From: Gammaproteobacteria bacterium
Lineage (GTDB): Bacteria; Pseudomonadota; Gammaproteobacteria; SZUA-152
Length of the DNA stretch: 45,720 bases
Direction of reading: 5' to 3'
Assembly (NCBI GenBank): GCA_022627515.1
Contig: JAKEGK010000015.1
Location: 1-45,720 of the forward strand
Positions 26,924-35,721 of the stretch are shown here, piece after piece. Under the pieces are notes generated by a model that saw only the letters and a list, made by a program, of their open reading frames with translations, did not search any database and was not told the DNA's origin. The position numbers and the translations under genes are program-made. Positions within the stretch are counted from its first letter, which is position 1. Every line of letters starts with the position of its first letter.

Positions 26924-29512
26924 TTATTCCTCCCGCAATGCATTAACCGGATTGCTTTTGGACATTCTGAATGCCGGGATCATGCCGGCAATCATCGCTG
27001 CCGTAATAGCCAGCAACAGCGATTGCACAAACAGCATGGGATCGAGCGTTATATCCATCGACCAGCCAAACGACCGGCGATTTATCACAAAGATTAATAC
27101 CAAAGCCAGAATCAGCCCCAGTGGTATCGCCAGAATACCCGCGATTGCGCCGATCAGGCCGGTTTCACCAGTGACCACCAGCCACACCTCCTGCGGAGTC
27201 AGTCCCAGCACGCGGAATAACGCGATCTCCGCGCGGCGTTCAAACTGAATGGACATTAGCGCACTGACGATTCCGACAAACGCGACAAATATCGCCAGCA
27301 GCCGCAATACCTCCGTCACAACAAAAGTCCGGTCGAAAACACGAATCGAGGCTTCCTTGATGGCGAGATTTGATTTGATTATCAAGTCCTGTTCTTTTTC
27401 GCCGCTCAACGGTTTAGCCTGATAATCACGCACTGCAGCCGTTAATTTATCAAAAAAATGATTCACATTGACGCTGGGTTGCATATGCAGTCCCAGCGAT
27501 GTGATCGTACGGTCGTCCCAGTAACGCTCATAAGTATCGCGGTTGATAGTCACAATGCCCTGGTCTGAACCATAATCCACGTATACTCCAACAACTTTAA
27601 AACTGCGCAATCCCTTGTCAGTCGGCAATACCAGCATTTCGCCAACATCAATTTCGTACTTATATGCGTACGGTTCTGACACCAACAGGCCATCTTCTTC
27701 GAAAAATCCCTGGCTGGCTTGCGCATACTCGCCTTGCTTCAGATCAAACATGGAAAACATGTTGTCCGGAACCTTCAGTACGTGTAATTCAGTGATGCCT
27801 TTGGGCGCCTGCAATTGCACATTCCTCACTGTACTCACCGCCCGGATTTCCGGCATGGCTCTGAATCTTTCCACCCATACTGGCGACAGATTTCCCTTGG
27901 CCCGGCTTGAATTCACGCCAGGCGTGGTTACAAACAGTTCGGCGCGAAGCGTATTGTCCAGCCATGCCACGACCGAGCCTCTGAAACTGTCTATCATGAC
28001 TGCCACCCCAATGGTAGTTGCAATAGCCACGGTCAGGGACGCCACCGCGACACTGGTGCGGCTGAGGGATGAACTTACGCTGCGCGCCGAGATATTACCT
28101 AAAGTGCCCAATATTTTGTTGTGCACGGGAACAGCCATATTGACCAGGATTAAAGTGAGTTGCGGCACATACAAGGTAAATCCGCCGATAACACAAAATA
28201 AGCCGGCAAAACTCAGCCACAGGAAATTGTGCGGGATTATCAGCACCAGCGCGCCAATTAACATCAAACCGCCGCCAATATATTTCGACCATAAAAAAGC
28301 CTCACGGTACTTGGCTTCCAATGCCGAACGGGCCAAAGACGCGCGCGGCGTAGATTTTGTTGCTTCGTAAGCGGGTATAAAACCGGTTAATGCCGTGGCA
28401 ACAACTCCGATAAGTGTGCCCTTGACGAGAGACAGGAAAGAAATATCCAACGAATGGATATTCAGAACAAAATACAAATCATTGATGGTGCGGGTTACCA
28501 GACTCAATAATCCATCCGCCAGCAAAATGCCGAAAAAGATGCCTAACCAGGTGGACCATATTCCTATAAAAATGGATTCCGCAAAAATCATTTTGAAAAT
28601 CTCACCACGGGTAACGCCCAATGCCCGCAGCGAACCGATAATTTGCCTGCGCAAGACCACCGCGAAAGTCATCGTATTATAAATAAGAAACATGCCGACT
28701 ATTAGTGCCAACAGGCTCAACGCCGTCAGGTTGGTTTCAAATGCCTTGGTCATTTGTGACAACGCATAATTGCGCGCATTGGAACTGACGATATCCACAT
28801 TTGAAGGCAGCGAAACCTTAAGTTCCTGCAACAATCGCTTGCCCGCGCTGTCATCCGGCAAAATTATATCGATACGTGACAAGACTCCATATGCTTCGAG
28901 CACTTCCTGCGCGGTCGCAATATCAACAAACAACATGGAAGCCAGCGCCAGCGCATCCAGCTCGTCATCATCATCGATCAAACCCACCAGTGTGAATGTT
29001 GTTTCCGTACCGGAGATAAGAAAATTCACCGGTTCATTTAGCTTGATTCCCAAACGCGCCGCTGCTGAACGGGCCATAATCATTGCTCCCGGTTCACCAA
29101 GAAACCGGGCTATATCGAGTCGTTTCACTGTATTATCGAGATGGCGCCGAAACTCACGCTCCGCAAACGGTTCGATGCCGACAACCTGAAATACTGCGCC
29201 TTCCTCCGGCTTGGCGTTTTTACCCTGGAATTTAGCGTATCCTTCCAGGACAGGCGCAATGGATGAAACCCCTTCATTTTTACGCAGTTCAAAATAGAGT
29301 TCTTCCGGAACGCCATTGGAAGCGCCGATGATTTGATGTGTGGCTTTTCCTGTCAGTGCGCCCGTCGACAAATCAAAAGCTTTCCGCGCGCTGCTATTGG
29401 TAAGATCAATCGCGACTACAACGGCCACGCCAAGGGTTATACCTACCGTCGAAAGCAGGATTTGCCACGGGTGTTTAATGTAGTGACGTACTGTCGCTTT
29501 CCATAAAGTCAC
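26924..29512 (-). CDS. ABC transporter permease, double FtsX-domain (AttF/AttG-like)
   Basis: 862 residues with the topology of large MacB-like permeases. There is one N-terminal helix (about 18-36), a periplasmic domain, and a group of three helices (about 250-400) with an FtsX domain, including MTFAVVLRRQIIGSLRALGVTRGEIF. Further helices and a second periplasmic domain follow. The C-terminal FtsX domain has FERRAEIALFRVLGLTPQEVW and closes with PVNALREE. These act with an ATPase in outward extraction or mechanotransmission rather than import. GTG start with 4-nt overlap (GTGA) with the ATPase gene. The fused layout could replace two separate permeases (AttF plus AttG). Confidence 0.88.
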   Translation of the reverse strand: MTLWKATVRHYIKHPWQILLSTVGITLGVAVVVAIDLTNSSARKAFDLSTGALTGKATHQIIGASNGVPEELYFELRKNEGVSSIAPVLEGYAKFQGKNAKPEEGAVFQVVGIEPFAEREFRRHLDNTVKRLDIARFLGEPGAMIMARSAAARLGIKLNEPVNFLISGTETTFTLVGLIDDDDELDALALASMLFVDIATAQEVLEAYGVLSRIDIILPDDSAGKRLLQELKVSLPSNVDIVSSNARNYALSQMTKAFETNLTALSLLALIVGMFLIYNTMTFAVVLRRQIIGSLRALGVTRGEIFKMIFAESIFIGIWSTWLGIFFGILLADGLLSLVTRTINDLYFVLNIHSLDISFLSLVKGTLIGVVATALTGFIPAYEATKSTPRASLARSALEAKYREAFLWSKYIGGGLMLIGALVLIIPHNFLWLSFAGLFCVIGGFTLYVPQLTLILVNMAVPVHNKILGTLGNISARSVSSSLSRTSVAVASLTVAIATTIGVAVMIDSFRGSVVAWLDNTLRAELFVTTPGVNSSRAKGNLSPVWVERFRAMPEIRAVSTVRNVQLQAPKGITELHVLKVPDNMFSMFDLKQGEYAQASQGFFEEDGLLVSEPYAYKYEIDVGEMLVLPTDKGLRSFKVVGVYVDYGSDQGIVTINRDTYERYWDDRTITSLGLHMQPSVNVNHFFDKLTAAVRDYQAKPLSGEKEQDLIIKSNLAIKEASIRVFDRTFVVTEVLRLLAIFVAFVGIVSALMSIQFERRAEIALFRVLGLTPQEVWLVVTGETGLIGAIAGILAIPLGLILALVLIFVINRRSFGWSMDITLDPMLFVQSLLLAITAAMIAGMIPAFRMSKSNPVNALREE

Positions 29513-30213
29513 ACCGATCCACCTTTGGAATGTTGTTCTATCAATTGCCCTTTGCGAAACACAAAAATACGGTCAGCCAATTGCGCAACCTCCTGACTAT
29601 GCGTCACCAGCACCAGCGTCTTGCCTTCCTTGCGGACCAGCGTGGTCATAAGGTTCAACACCTGACGGCTGGTATCAGAATCAAGATTTCCGGTGGGTTC
29701 GTCGGCTAACAGCAATATCGGTTTATGAATCAGCGCGCGCAGAATCGCGACCCGTTGCTGCTCGCCGCCCGACAACTTGTCAGGAAAGCTGTTAATACGG
29801 TCGGTAAGACGCACGGCGCTTAACAGCCGCGCGACGTGCTCATGGTGGGCTTTTTTAAGTTTGCCGGTCAGTTCCAGTGGCAACAACACGTTTTCCAGAA
29901 CCGTCAGGGTGGGTATCAGATTAAGCAACTGAAATACAAAGCCGATGTTCTGGCGGCGGAACAAAGTTCGATCCTGTTCTGATAAATTGGTGAGATCAAT
30001 ATCATTGATAATCACCTGACCGGAACTAGGTTCATCAATACCACTCAGGATATTCAGCAAAGAGGATTTACCGGAACCACTGCGGCCCAGCAACACCACA
30101 AATTCACCGGGTTGAATTTCGAGGTCAACGTCCTTGAAAACCAATCGCTGCTGGTCGCCTTCGGTATAGTATTTACTGATATTTCTTAAAATTATATGCG
30201 CCGAATTAGACAT
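29509..30213 (-). CDS. ABC transporter ATP-binding protein (LolD/MacB type, AttE-like)
   Basis: 234 residues: Walker A GRSGSGKSSLLNILSGID, FQLLNLIPTLTVLENVLLPLEL, signature LSGGEQQRVAILRALI, Walker [13 protein letters not shown] and switch THSQEVA. It powers the large permease encoded next (overlap 4 nt). It is distinct from the LolD at 17740, sharing the same subfamily layout. First gene of the operon; ATG start at 30211-30213. Confidence 0.92.
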   Translation of the reverse strand: MSNSAHIILRNISKYYTEGDQQRLVFKDVDLEIQPGEFVVLLGRSGSGKSSLLNILSGIDEPSSGQVIINDIDLTNLSEQDRTLFRRQNIGFVFQLLNLIPTLTVLENVLLPLELTGKLKKAHHEHVARLLSAVRLTDRINSFPDKLSGGEQQRVAILRALIHKPILLLADEPTGNLDSDTSRQVLNLMTTLVRKEGKTLVLVTHSQEVAQLADRIFVFRKGQLIEQHSKGGSV

Positions 30214-30230
30214 TGGATTTAACCGTTATT

Positions 30231-30260
30231 TTTATAGTATTCCACTGATTCACACTACAA
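30231..30260 (-). promoter_or_regulatory. Candidate promoter of the ABC/lipocalin operon
   Basis: On the minus strand, TTGTAG (30260-30255), an 18-bp spacer, then TATAAA (30236-30231). Predicted start near 30224, giving a very short leader to ATG 30213. Tandem 21-bp repeats lie upstream. Confidence 0.4.
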
Positions 30261-30288
30261 ATTCGATTGCCGGCGTGAGCCATTATTA

Positions 30289-30330
30289 TTTATATAAACA
30301 ATATGAGCATTTATATAAACTACATGAGCA
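30289..30330. repeat. Two tandem 21-bp direct repeats
   Basis: Copies at 30289-30309 and 30310-30330 share 18 of 21 positions; each begins TTTATATAAAC and ends ATGAGCA. The phase of 21 bp is two helical turns. They lie upstream of the predicted promoter of the ABC/lipocalin operon, around -65 to -106, where an activator could bind. Each copy also contains the near-palindrome TTTATATAAA. Confidence 0.75.
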
Positions 30331-30497
30331 CAACGCTCTTCCCGGCGAACAGAGGTTTTCCGCTTTCGCGCATTTCTCTGCCATGACAATTCTTGTGGCT
30401 CAGTTTAAACAAGCCTCGCCACCGAGGTAAGCTTTTTAACGCCAATAAAAAAGCTAAGGGAGATTATCGAATGAGCTGGATATTAAGCTAACTGTTT

Positions 30498-30794
30498 TTA
30501 CTGTTCTGCTGTCCGCGCCGCATTTGGCGAGTTTAGCACTAACATCAAATCGCTCAGCGGCTTGCCCGCATCCCTGTTTGCGAATTGATCCTTGTTTCGC
30601 TGATACGATGCAAGAAAGCGCACGGCGCGTTGGTCCCCATCCCTGGCCGCCATGTTCATTAACGCCTGACCCCGAACCAGGTTTCCGCTATTAAACGCCA
30701 GCACCGCTTCATTGTACGTACATGCAGCGCGCACATTTGACGCCAACACCATGGTAATCAAGACTGCAAAACCGGCATTGATAGGTTTAAACAT
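30498..30794 (-). CDS. Small secreted Sel1/TPR-like protein
   Basis: 98 residues. The signal peptide is MFKPINAGFAVLITMVLASNVRA, cleaved before ACTYN. It is followed by one degenerate helical repeat (EAVLAFNSGNLVRGQALMNMAARDGDQRAVRFLASYQR) that resembles the repeats of the protein at 25019. The remaining 35 residues are polar. No Shine-Dalgarno is clear, which lowers confidence, but the signal peptide and repeat argue for a real gene. It could be a divergent fragment of a larger Sel1 protein. Function unknown. Confidence 0.65.
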   Translation of the reverse strand: MFKPINAGFAVLITMVLASNVRAACTYNEAVLAFNSGNLVRGQALMNMAARDGDQRAVRFLASYQRNKDQFANRDAGKPLSDLMLVLNSPNAARTAEQ

Positions 30795-31045
30795 GTTTGA
30801 TTCGTCTATCGTTTATACAACTTAAGTTCCTAATTACGCAGCATTTTGTGTCAAGATTATGAACATATTGAATCATGAACAGTTCTACTTAACACTGTGG
30901 TAAGTTATGGCACTTGTCGTTAATTATGTCAATCAGGGATAGTGGTAACGCTTTGCTCAGCTTTCAATAACTGCGGCATAACTAATTGATAATTTTACTA
31001 TTAATAAAATGTGATATTTTTAGAATTATTTTAAATCAGGAATTT

Positions 31046-31624
31046 ATGCACACCCTCGTCTTAGCGTCCACATCGCCCTTCCGAAGGCAAATTTTAAGCA
31101 AACTTCACTTGGACTTTATCGTCGATGCGTCCGAGGTTGAAGAGCGGATTTTAGAAAATGAAACACCGGCGGAAGCGGTAAAGCGCTTGTCGAAAGCAAA
31201 AGCAATGACCGTTGCGCCACGTCATCCCGATGCGTTAATCATTGGATCCGACCAGGTGGCGGTATTCAATAACCAAATTCTCGGCAAACCTCACACTCAT
31301 GAAAATGCTGTTCAGCAATTAAAAGCGGCTTCCGGACACCGTGTGGATTTTTTTACCGGTTTGTGCCTCTATAATAGCGCCACGCAGCATGCACAAGTAA
31401 GTTGCGTACCGTTTGCGGTCTACTTCCGTCATCTCAGCGATGAACAGATTGATCGCTATTTATGGAAAGAACAACCCTATAACTGCGCTGGCAGTTTCAA
31501 GTCCGAGGGACTGGGTATTACCTTGTTTGAAAAACTTCAAGGTGACGATCCCAATACCTTGATCGGATTGCCGCTCATTGAACTGGTGCGCATGCTGCAC
31601 AACGAGGGTATCGAACTACCCTGA
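31046..31624 (+). CDS. yceF: Maf-like nucleotide pyrophosphatase, YceF type (m7GTP)
   Basis: 192 residues from ATG 31046, preceded by AGGAATTT; the open frame extends 20 codons upstream without resemblance to the family. Motifs are LASTSPFRRQILSKL (substrate loop), EERILENETPAEAVKRLSKAKA, IIGSDQVAVF, the GKPHTHENAVQQL region, and CAGSFKSEGLGITLFEKLQGDDPNTLIGLPL. The SEGLGI plus GDDPNT set is that of the YceF subgroup, which hydrolyses 7-methyl-GTP. In Pseudomonas the corresponding maf lies between yceD and sppA. Here it sits at the tatD end of the fab block, convergent with tatD. Confidence 0.93.
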   Translation: MHTLVLASTSPFRRQILSKLHLDFIVDASEVEERILENETPAEAVKRLSKAKAMTVAPRHPDALIIGSDQVAVFNNQILGKPHTHENAVQQLKAASGHRVDFFTGLCLYNSATQHAQVSCVPFAVYFRHLSDEQIDRYLWKEQPYNCAGSFKSEGLGITLFEKLQGDDPNTLIGLPLIELVRMLHNEGIELP

Positions 31625-31632
31625 TATACAAA

Positions 31633-32457
31633 TTACGAGGCCAGTGGCGCAATCGTGACATCATGCTCCGGGCGTTTGGCCCGGGTAAACAGGGAGTAGA
31701 AATTACTGGTGGTTTGCCCGGCGAAGTCTGCCAGCGATTCACCACGCAGTTGCGCAATGCTCTCTGCCACATGGCGCACATAAGCCGGATAATTTGATTT
31801 GCCCCGGTGAGGAACGGGCGCCAAATACGGTGAGTCAGTCTCTATCAGAATCCGGTCCTTCGGCATGCGCTTCGCGACTTCTTGCAATTCCTGTGCTGAT
31901 TTAAATGTGACAATACCTGAAAACGAGATGTAAAAGCCAAGATCCATAGCCCGTTTGGCGATTTCCCAGTTTTCAACGAAACAATGCATGACGCCCCCCA
32001 CTTCCTGTGCGCGCTCTTCCGCCAGTATTCTCAGGCAGTCTTCCGTGGATTCCCGGTTATGGATAATCAGCGGTTTGCCGCATTGTTTCGCCGCCGCAAT
32101 ATGCCGGCGAAACCGTTCGCGTTGCCACTTGAGGTCACCTGCGCTTCTAAAATAGTCCAGACCGGTTTCGCCAATCGCAACGATATTGGGATCATCGGCC
32201 AATGCGAGCAGTTCATCAACGCCGGGATCTTTACCTTCGCGCACATTGGGGTGCACTCCAACGGATGCCGACACAAAACTACATTGTTGCGCAATATTTA
32301 ATATGCCGGGAAATGCTTCCAGATCGATAGCAACACACAGCATATGACCAACGCCAAACTGCCGCGCCTGATCCAGGGCGCCCTGCAAACCGTTGTCCCA
32401 AGCCTGAACGTCGAGACAATCGAGGTGACAATGAGAATCAACCAGATATTGCGGCAT
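31633..32457 (-). CDS. TatD family metal-dependent deoxyribonuclease
   Basis: 274 residues of the TIM-barrel TatD family: DSHCHLDCLD (metal-binding His pair), GVHPN, GETGLDYFR (metal Glu), QRERFRRHIAAAKQCGKPLIIHNRES, MHCFVENWEIAKRAMDLGFYISFSG and LIETDSPYLAPVPHRGKSNYP. Members are 3'-5' exonucleases in DNA repair or quality control. Position at the end of the tmk-holB-pilZ run matches the conserved YcfH arrangement. ATG start preceded by GTCAGG. The gene ends 8 bp from the yceF stop. Confidence 0.93.
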   Translation of the reverse strand: MPQYLVDSHCHLDCLDVQAWDNGLQGALDQARQFGVGHMLCVAIDLEAFPGILNIAQQCSFVSASVGVHPNVREGKDPGVDELLALADDPNIVAIGETGLDYFRSAGDLKWQRERFRRHIAAAKQCGKPLIIHNRESTEDCLRILAEERAQEVGGVMHCFVENWEIAKRAMDLGFYISFSGIVTFKSAQELQEVAKRMPKDRILIETDSPYLAPVPHRGKSNYPAYVRHVAESIAQLRGESLADFAGQTTSNFYSLFTRAKRPEHDVTIAPLAS

Positions 32458-32551
32458 AACCTGACCGGGAAGTTTTGGAAATTGTCTTAGTATAAAAAGA
32501 TTAGCGGCACTATGCTATCAATCAACACAATGCCATCCAGCGCCTGGTGCG

Positions 32552-32908
32552 TTACATGGTGTGCGTTTGGCGGTCTGACTTCAATGCGCCCGCCAGGTAT
32601 CCCTCGATTTTATTGCGGATTTGGCCATTATCCTGATCACTGAATTGAACACCGATCCCGGCAAGACGGTTGCCCTGAGATCCGGTGGGGGTAATCCAGA
32701 CGATTTTTCCCGCAACAGGTAATTTTTCTTTCTCGTCCATCAGGGTTAACAGCATAAACACTTCGTCACCCAGTTTGTATTTCTTGTTGGTCGGGATAAA
32801 CAATCCGCCGTTTTTTATAAATGGCATATACGCGGTGTATAACGAACTTTTATCCTTGATCGCCAGGGAAAGAATTCCACCTTGTTTAAACGCGCCGGGG
32901 CCTGCCAT
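32552..32908 (-). CDS. pilZ: PilZ-domain protein (type IV pilus assembly type)
   Basis: 118 residues forming a single PilZ beta-barrel: GGILSLAIKDKSSLYTAYMPFIKNGGLFIPTNKKYKLGDEVFMLLTLMDEKEKLPVAGKIVWITP, then NRLAGIGVQF. The N-terminal RxxxR motif needed for cyclic-di-GMP binding is absent, as in the original PilZ protein, which is needed for pilus assembly without binding the nucleotide. The gene follows holB by 23 nt, its conserved place. No pilus genes occur in the window, but comEC is intact. Confidence 0.9.
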   Translation of the reverse strand: MAGPGAFKQGGILSLAIKDKSSLYTAYMPFIKNGGLFIPTNKKYKLGDEVFMLLTLMDEKEKLPVAGKIVWITPTGSQGNRLAGIGVQFSDQDNGQIRNKIEGYLAGALKSDRQTHTM

Positions 32909-32931
32909 TTTTTAAATGTCCTTTAGTCTGT

Positions 32932-33969
32932 TTAATCTGATTTGATTGTTCGGCGATGAAGTTTTTGCCAATTTATCAATAAATCTTCCAGCGTCAATTG
33001 TATATTAACCTGTGAATTTACCAACCGTGCGCTGCCGGTCAACTGGTCCAGGTATTGAAACAGCGATCGATTGTCCAATCCTGGCGCCAACCGCTCCAAC
33101 ACGGGTTCCCGCCATTCTGATTGGTTATCGACCTCCCCCATACCGGACTTAAGACGAATCATCGCGGTAATCCACAAATACATCCATTTCACCGATTCGG
33201 ATAATCCTACTGATTCCCAGAGCTTGGCTTCTGTCACAGGATCCGCTTGATTCCGGGCCAATTTTTCAAGACTTGCCAGGAGCTGGTCATAGCTTTTCAA
33301 CGCATTCTGTTGTGCATACTCAAGCGCCGCCAAGGGCGCGTCACCCGTCAATACCAGCAACCGCGCCATATCAGCTTCTGAAACACCGGCGATATTCTTC
33401 AAATGTGCAGCAAGCCAGCGCAACGCGACACTCCGTTCGGGAGGAGCAAACTCCATCGTCTGGCAACGGCTGCGAATGGTCGGCAGCAGCCGGGAAAGTT
33501 GACTGGTCACCAATATGAGTAGCGTCCCGGGTGTAGGCTCCTCCAGTGTTTTTAATAGACTGTTGGCGGCATATTTATTCATAGCTTCCGCCGGTGCGAT
33601 AACAACAACCTGCAAGGGCGCAAACTGGCTCTTAAGTGACAGATAGCTGCTGACATCGCGAATGGAATCAATGGGTATTTGTTTGCCGTCAGTTTCCGGC
33701 AGCACCTCAAGAAAATCCGGATGCGATCCCGCTTTCATCAGCAAACAACCCTGACATCGACCGCAGGGTTCGCTGTCATCCCGGACAGCGGCGGGATTAT
33801 GGTTTTGCGAACATAGCAGCCAACGGGCAAAATTTCGTGCAAGATGTAATTTTCCCAATCCTGCCGCGCCGCTCAATAATAATGCATGGGCTAATTGCCC
33901 TTTTTGCCAGCGCTGCACCAGATGCTGCCAGGCCGGTTGGTGCCAGGGCAATATGAAATCGATGTTCAC
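32932..33969 (-). CDS. holB: DNA polymerase III subunit delta'
   Basis: 345 residues of the clamp-loader AAA+ fold. The degenerate P-loop region [22 protein letters not shown] is at about 31-52. The zinc module is [24 protein letters not shown]. The delta' motif [42 protein letters not shown] supplies the sensor SRC arginine finger. It is part of the complex that loads the beta clamp. GTG start overlapping the tmk stop (GTGA). Confidence 0.93.
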   Translation of the reverse strand: MNIDFILPWHQPAWQHLVQRWQKGQLAHALLLSGAAGLGKLHLARNFARWLLCSQNHNPAAVRDDSEPCGRCQGCLLMKAGSHPDFLEVLPETDGKQIPIDSIRDVSSYLSLKSQFAPLQVVVIAPAEAMNKYAANSLLKTLEEPTPGTLLILVTSQLSRLLPTIRSRCQTMEFAPPERSVALRWLAAHLKNIAGVSEADMARLLVLTGDAPLAALEYAQQNALKSYDQLLASLEKLARNQADPVTEAKLWESVGLSESVKWMYLWITAMIRLKSGMGEVDNQSEWREPVLERLAPGLDNRSLFQYLDQLTGSARLVNSQVNIQLTLEDLLINWQKLHRRTIKSD

Positions 33970-34601
33970 GCTTTTTGCCGGTCCTTAAATATGTTTAACA
34001 CCTGTTGAATTTGTTGCTGTACGGCTTCGATACTCTGTGAAGCATCAATAATACGAAATTGGTCGGGGAAACGTTTTGCGCGCTCCAGATAAGCCGTCCG
34101 CACGCGTTCAAAAAAAGCGGTTTGTTCCTGTTCAAACCGGTCCAGGTTACCCCTCTGACCTGCACGCGCCAGTCCCTGTTCCACGGGCAGATCCAGTAAT
34201 AGTGTCAGATCCGGCCGCAGCCCGCCTTGTACCCATTGCTCCAGCTGGGCAATGCGCTCTTTGGCAATGCCACGGCCGCCTCCCTGATAGGCGTATGTCG
34301 CATCGGTAAACCGGTCGCAGAGAACCCACTTTCCCGCCGCGATCGCCGGTTTAATTAATTCACTAATATGTTGGGCGCGCGCCGCAAACATCAACAGCAA
34401 CTCGGTGTCATCGGCCATCGAGGTGTGATTTTTATCAAGCAACAAGCCGCGGATTTTTTCCGCCAGTGGTGTACCGCCGGGTTCGCGGGTGGTTACGAAA
34501 TCGATTCCGGATTGCACAGCCCACGCCTGGACAGTCTGCATGGCGGTGCTTTTACCCGCCCCTTCGGAACCTTCCAGGGTAATAAATTTTCCTGCGCTCA
34601 T
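33966..34601 (-). CDS. tmk: Thymidylate kinase
   Basis: 211 residues. It converts dTMP to dTDP. P-loop [16 protein letters not shown] at 9-24, [14 protein letters not shown], and the [16 protein letters not shown] lid/substrate block. ATG at 34599-34601. A TATAAT sequence (34616-34611) sits 10 bp upstream of the start, without a good -35, and could provide an internal promoter for tmk-holB-pilZ-tatD. mltG ends 52 nt upstream. Confidence 0.95.
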   Translation of the reverse strand: MSAGKFITLEGSEGAGKSTAMQTVQAWAVQSGIDFVTTREPGGTPLAEKIRGLLLDKNHTSMADDTELLLMFAARAQHISELIKPAIAAGKWVLCDRFTDATYAYQGGGRGIAKERIAQLEQWVQGGLRPDLTLLLDLPVEQGLARAGQRGNLDRFEQEQTAFFERVRTAYLERAKRFPDQFRIIDASQSIEAVQQQIQQVLNIFKDRQKA

Positions 34602-34653
34602 GGGAGCGGTATTATAAACGGGTATCTGTTTGATTGTTATTGTTTGCTGTTAT

Positions 34654-35718
34654 TTATTGCTTGGTTGTTTTTGTGTTGCGCATGGAGGAGAAAGGCCGCG
34701 CTTTGCCGTTTAACTGATATTTAATTACCGCTTTATTGTGCTGCTCCAAAGTCGCTGAAAATACGTGGCTTCCGTCTCCGCGGGCGACAAAATAGAGCGC
34801 GTTACTGTCATCCGGATTCAAGGCCGCGCGAATGGAATCAAGTCCAGGCATGGCAATGGGAGTGGGTGTTAATCCATGCCGCCGATAGGTATTGTAGGGC
34901 GTATCGTTTACCAGATCGATCCGCCGCAGATTCCCATCAAACTTTTCCCCTATGCCGTAAATCACGGTCGGGTCTGTTTGCAAGCGCATCTTCTTTATCA
35001 GCCGCCTGATAAAAACACCGGCAATCGCATTGCGTTCACTTGGAACAGCGGTTTCCTTCTCGACGATGGATGCCAGAATCAGGGCTTCGTAAGGCGTCTT
35101 AAGCGGTAAATCAGGCTTGCGGTTCTCCCACTCTTTTTCCAGCACTGTTTCCATTGCCTGATAGGCGCGCAAAAGAAACTCGGCATCGGTAGTGCCGCGC
35201 GGAAAGTGATAAGTATCGGGCAGGAACCGGCCTTCCGGATGTTCACCGGGTTTGCCCAGCTTTTCCATTACCTGTTTGGGAGTCAATCCTTTGAGCGTAG
35301 GTTGGAGGTATTCATTTTGCTGTAATGCGGCCATTAATTCCCAAAAATTCCAGCCTTCGACAATGGTCGCCGAATACTGAATCGTATTGCCTTTAACTAT
35401 TTGTTCCAGTAACTGGTCAGTGGTTGTTCCGGGTTTGAAAAGATACTCACCGGTTTTGATACTGTTGGCCGTTCCCGCGAGTTTGCCCAATAAAACCAGA
35501 TAACGTGGATGCTCGATGACGTTGGCCTGATGTAAATTCCTTGACACTCGTGTCAGATTGTCTCCGGTATTGATCTGATAAAGCAATCCATCATCGTCCA
35601 CATTGATAGGTGTATTACGGAAATTATTAATATCCACCAGCAACCAGATGCCGCTAATAACAACCAGCATCGCACACATGGCAGCAATTTTAAAAATCAG
35701 GCGTTTCACGGATAACAA
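34654..35718 (-). CDS. mltG: Endolytic transglycosylase MltG (YceG)
   Basis: 354 residues. One N-terminal membrane helix (about 8-28), a LysM-like subdomain (INTGDNLTRVSRNLHQANVI), and the YceG catalytic region with FLPDTYHFPRGT and ASIVEKETAVPSERNAIAGVF, where Glu220 corresponds to the catalytic Glu218 of E. coli. It cuts nascent glycan strands and so influences chain length. The start is uncertain: TTG at 35718 or GTG three codons later at 35709; neither has a clear ribosome site. It lies 3 nt after pabC and is probably translated by coupling. Confidence 0.93.
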   Translation of the reverse strand: MLSVKRLIFKIAAMCAMLVVISGIWLLVDINNFRNTPINVDDDGLLYQINTGDNLTRVSRNLHQANVIEHPRYLVLLGKLAGTANSIKTGEYLFKPGTTTDQLLEQIVKGNTIQYSATIVEGWNFWELMAALQQNEYLQPTLKGLTPKQVMEKLGKPGEHPEGRFLPDTYHFPRGTTDAEFLLRAYQAMETVLEKEWENRKPDLPLKTPYEALILASIVEKETAVPSERNAIAGVFIRRLIKKMRLQTDPTVIYGIGEKFDGNLRRIDLVNDTPYNTYRRHGLTPTPIAMPGLDSIRAALNPDDSNALYFVARGDGSHVFSATLEQHNKAVIKYQLNGKARPFSSMRNTKTTKQ

Positions 35719-35721
35719 ATA

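Noticed and set aside
27615-28370. 251-codon plus-strand frame opposite the large permease
   Set aside because: Antisense shadow of the FtsX-type permease; Ser/Thr-rich composition typical of reversed coding sequence.
30414-30427. CCTCG-CCAC-CGAGG hairpin after the small Sel1-like gene
   Set aside because: Only 5 bp, with no T-run on the minus strand, and no plus-strand gene it could terminate.
30471-30491. Six-codon plus-strand micro-ORF (MSWILS) after an AGGGAG site
   Set aside because: Too short to judge, no conserved context; the ribosome-like site may be chance.
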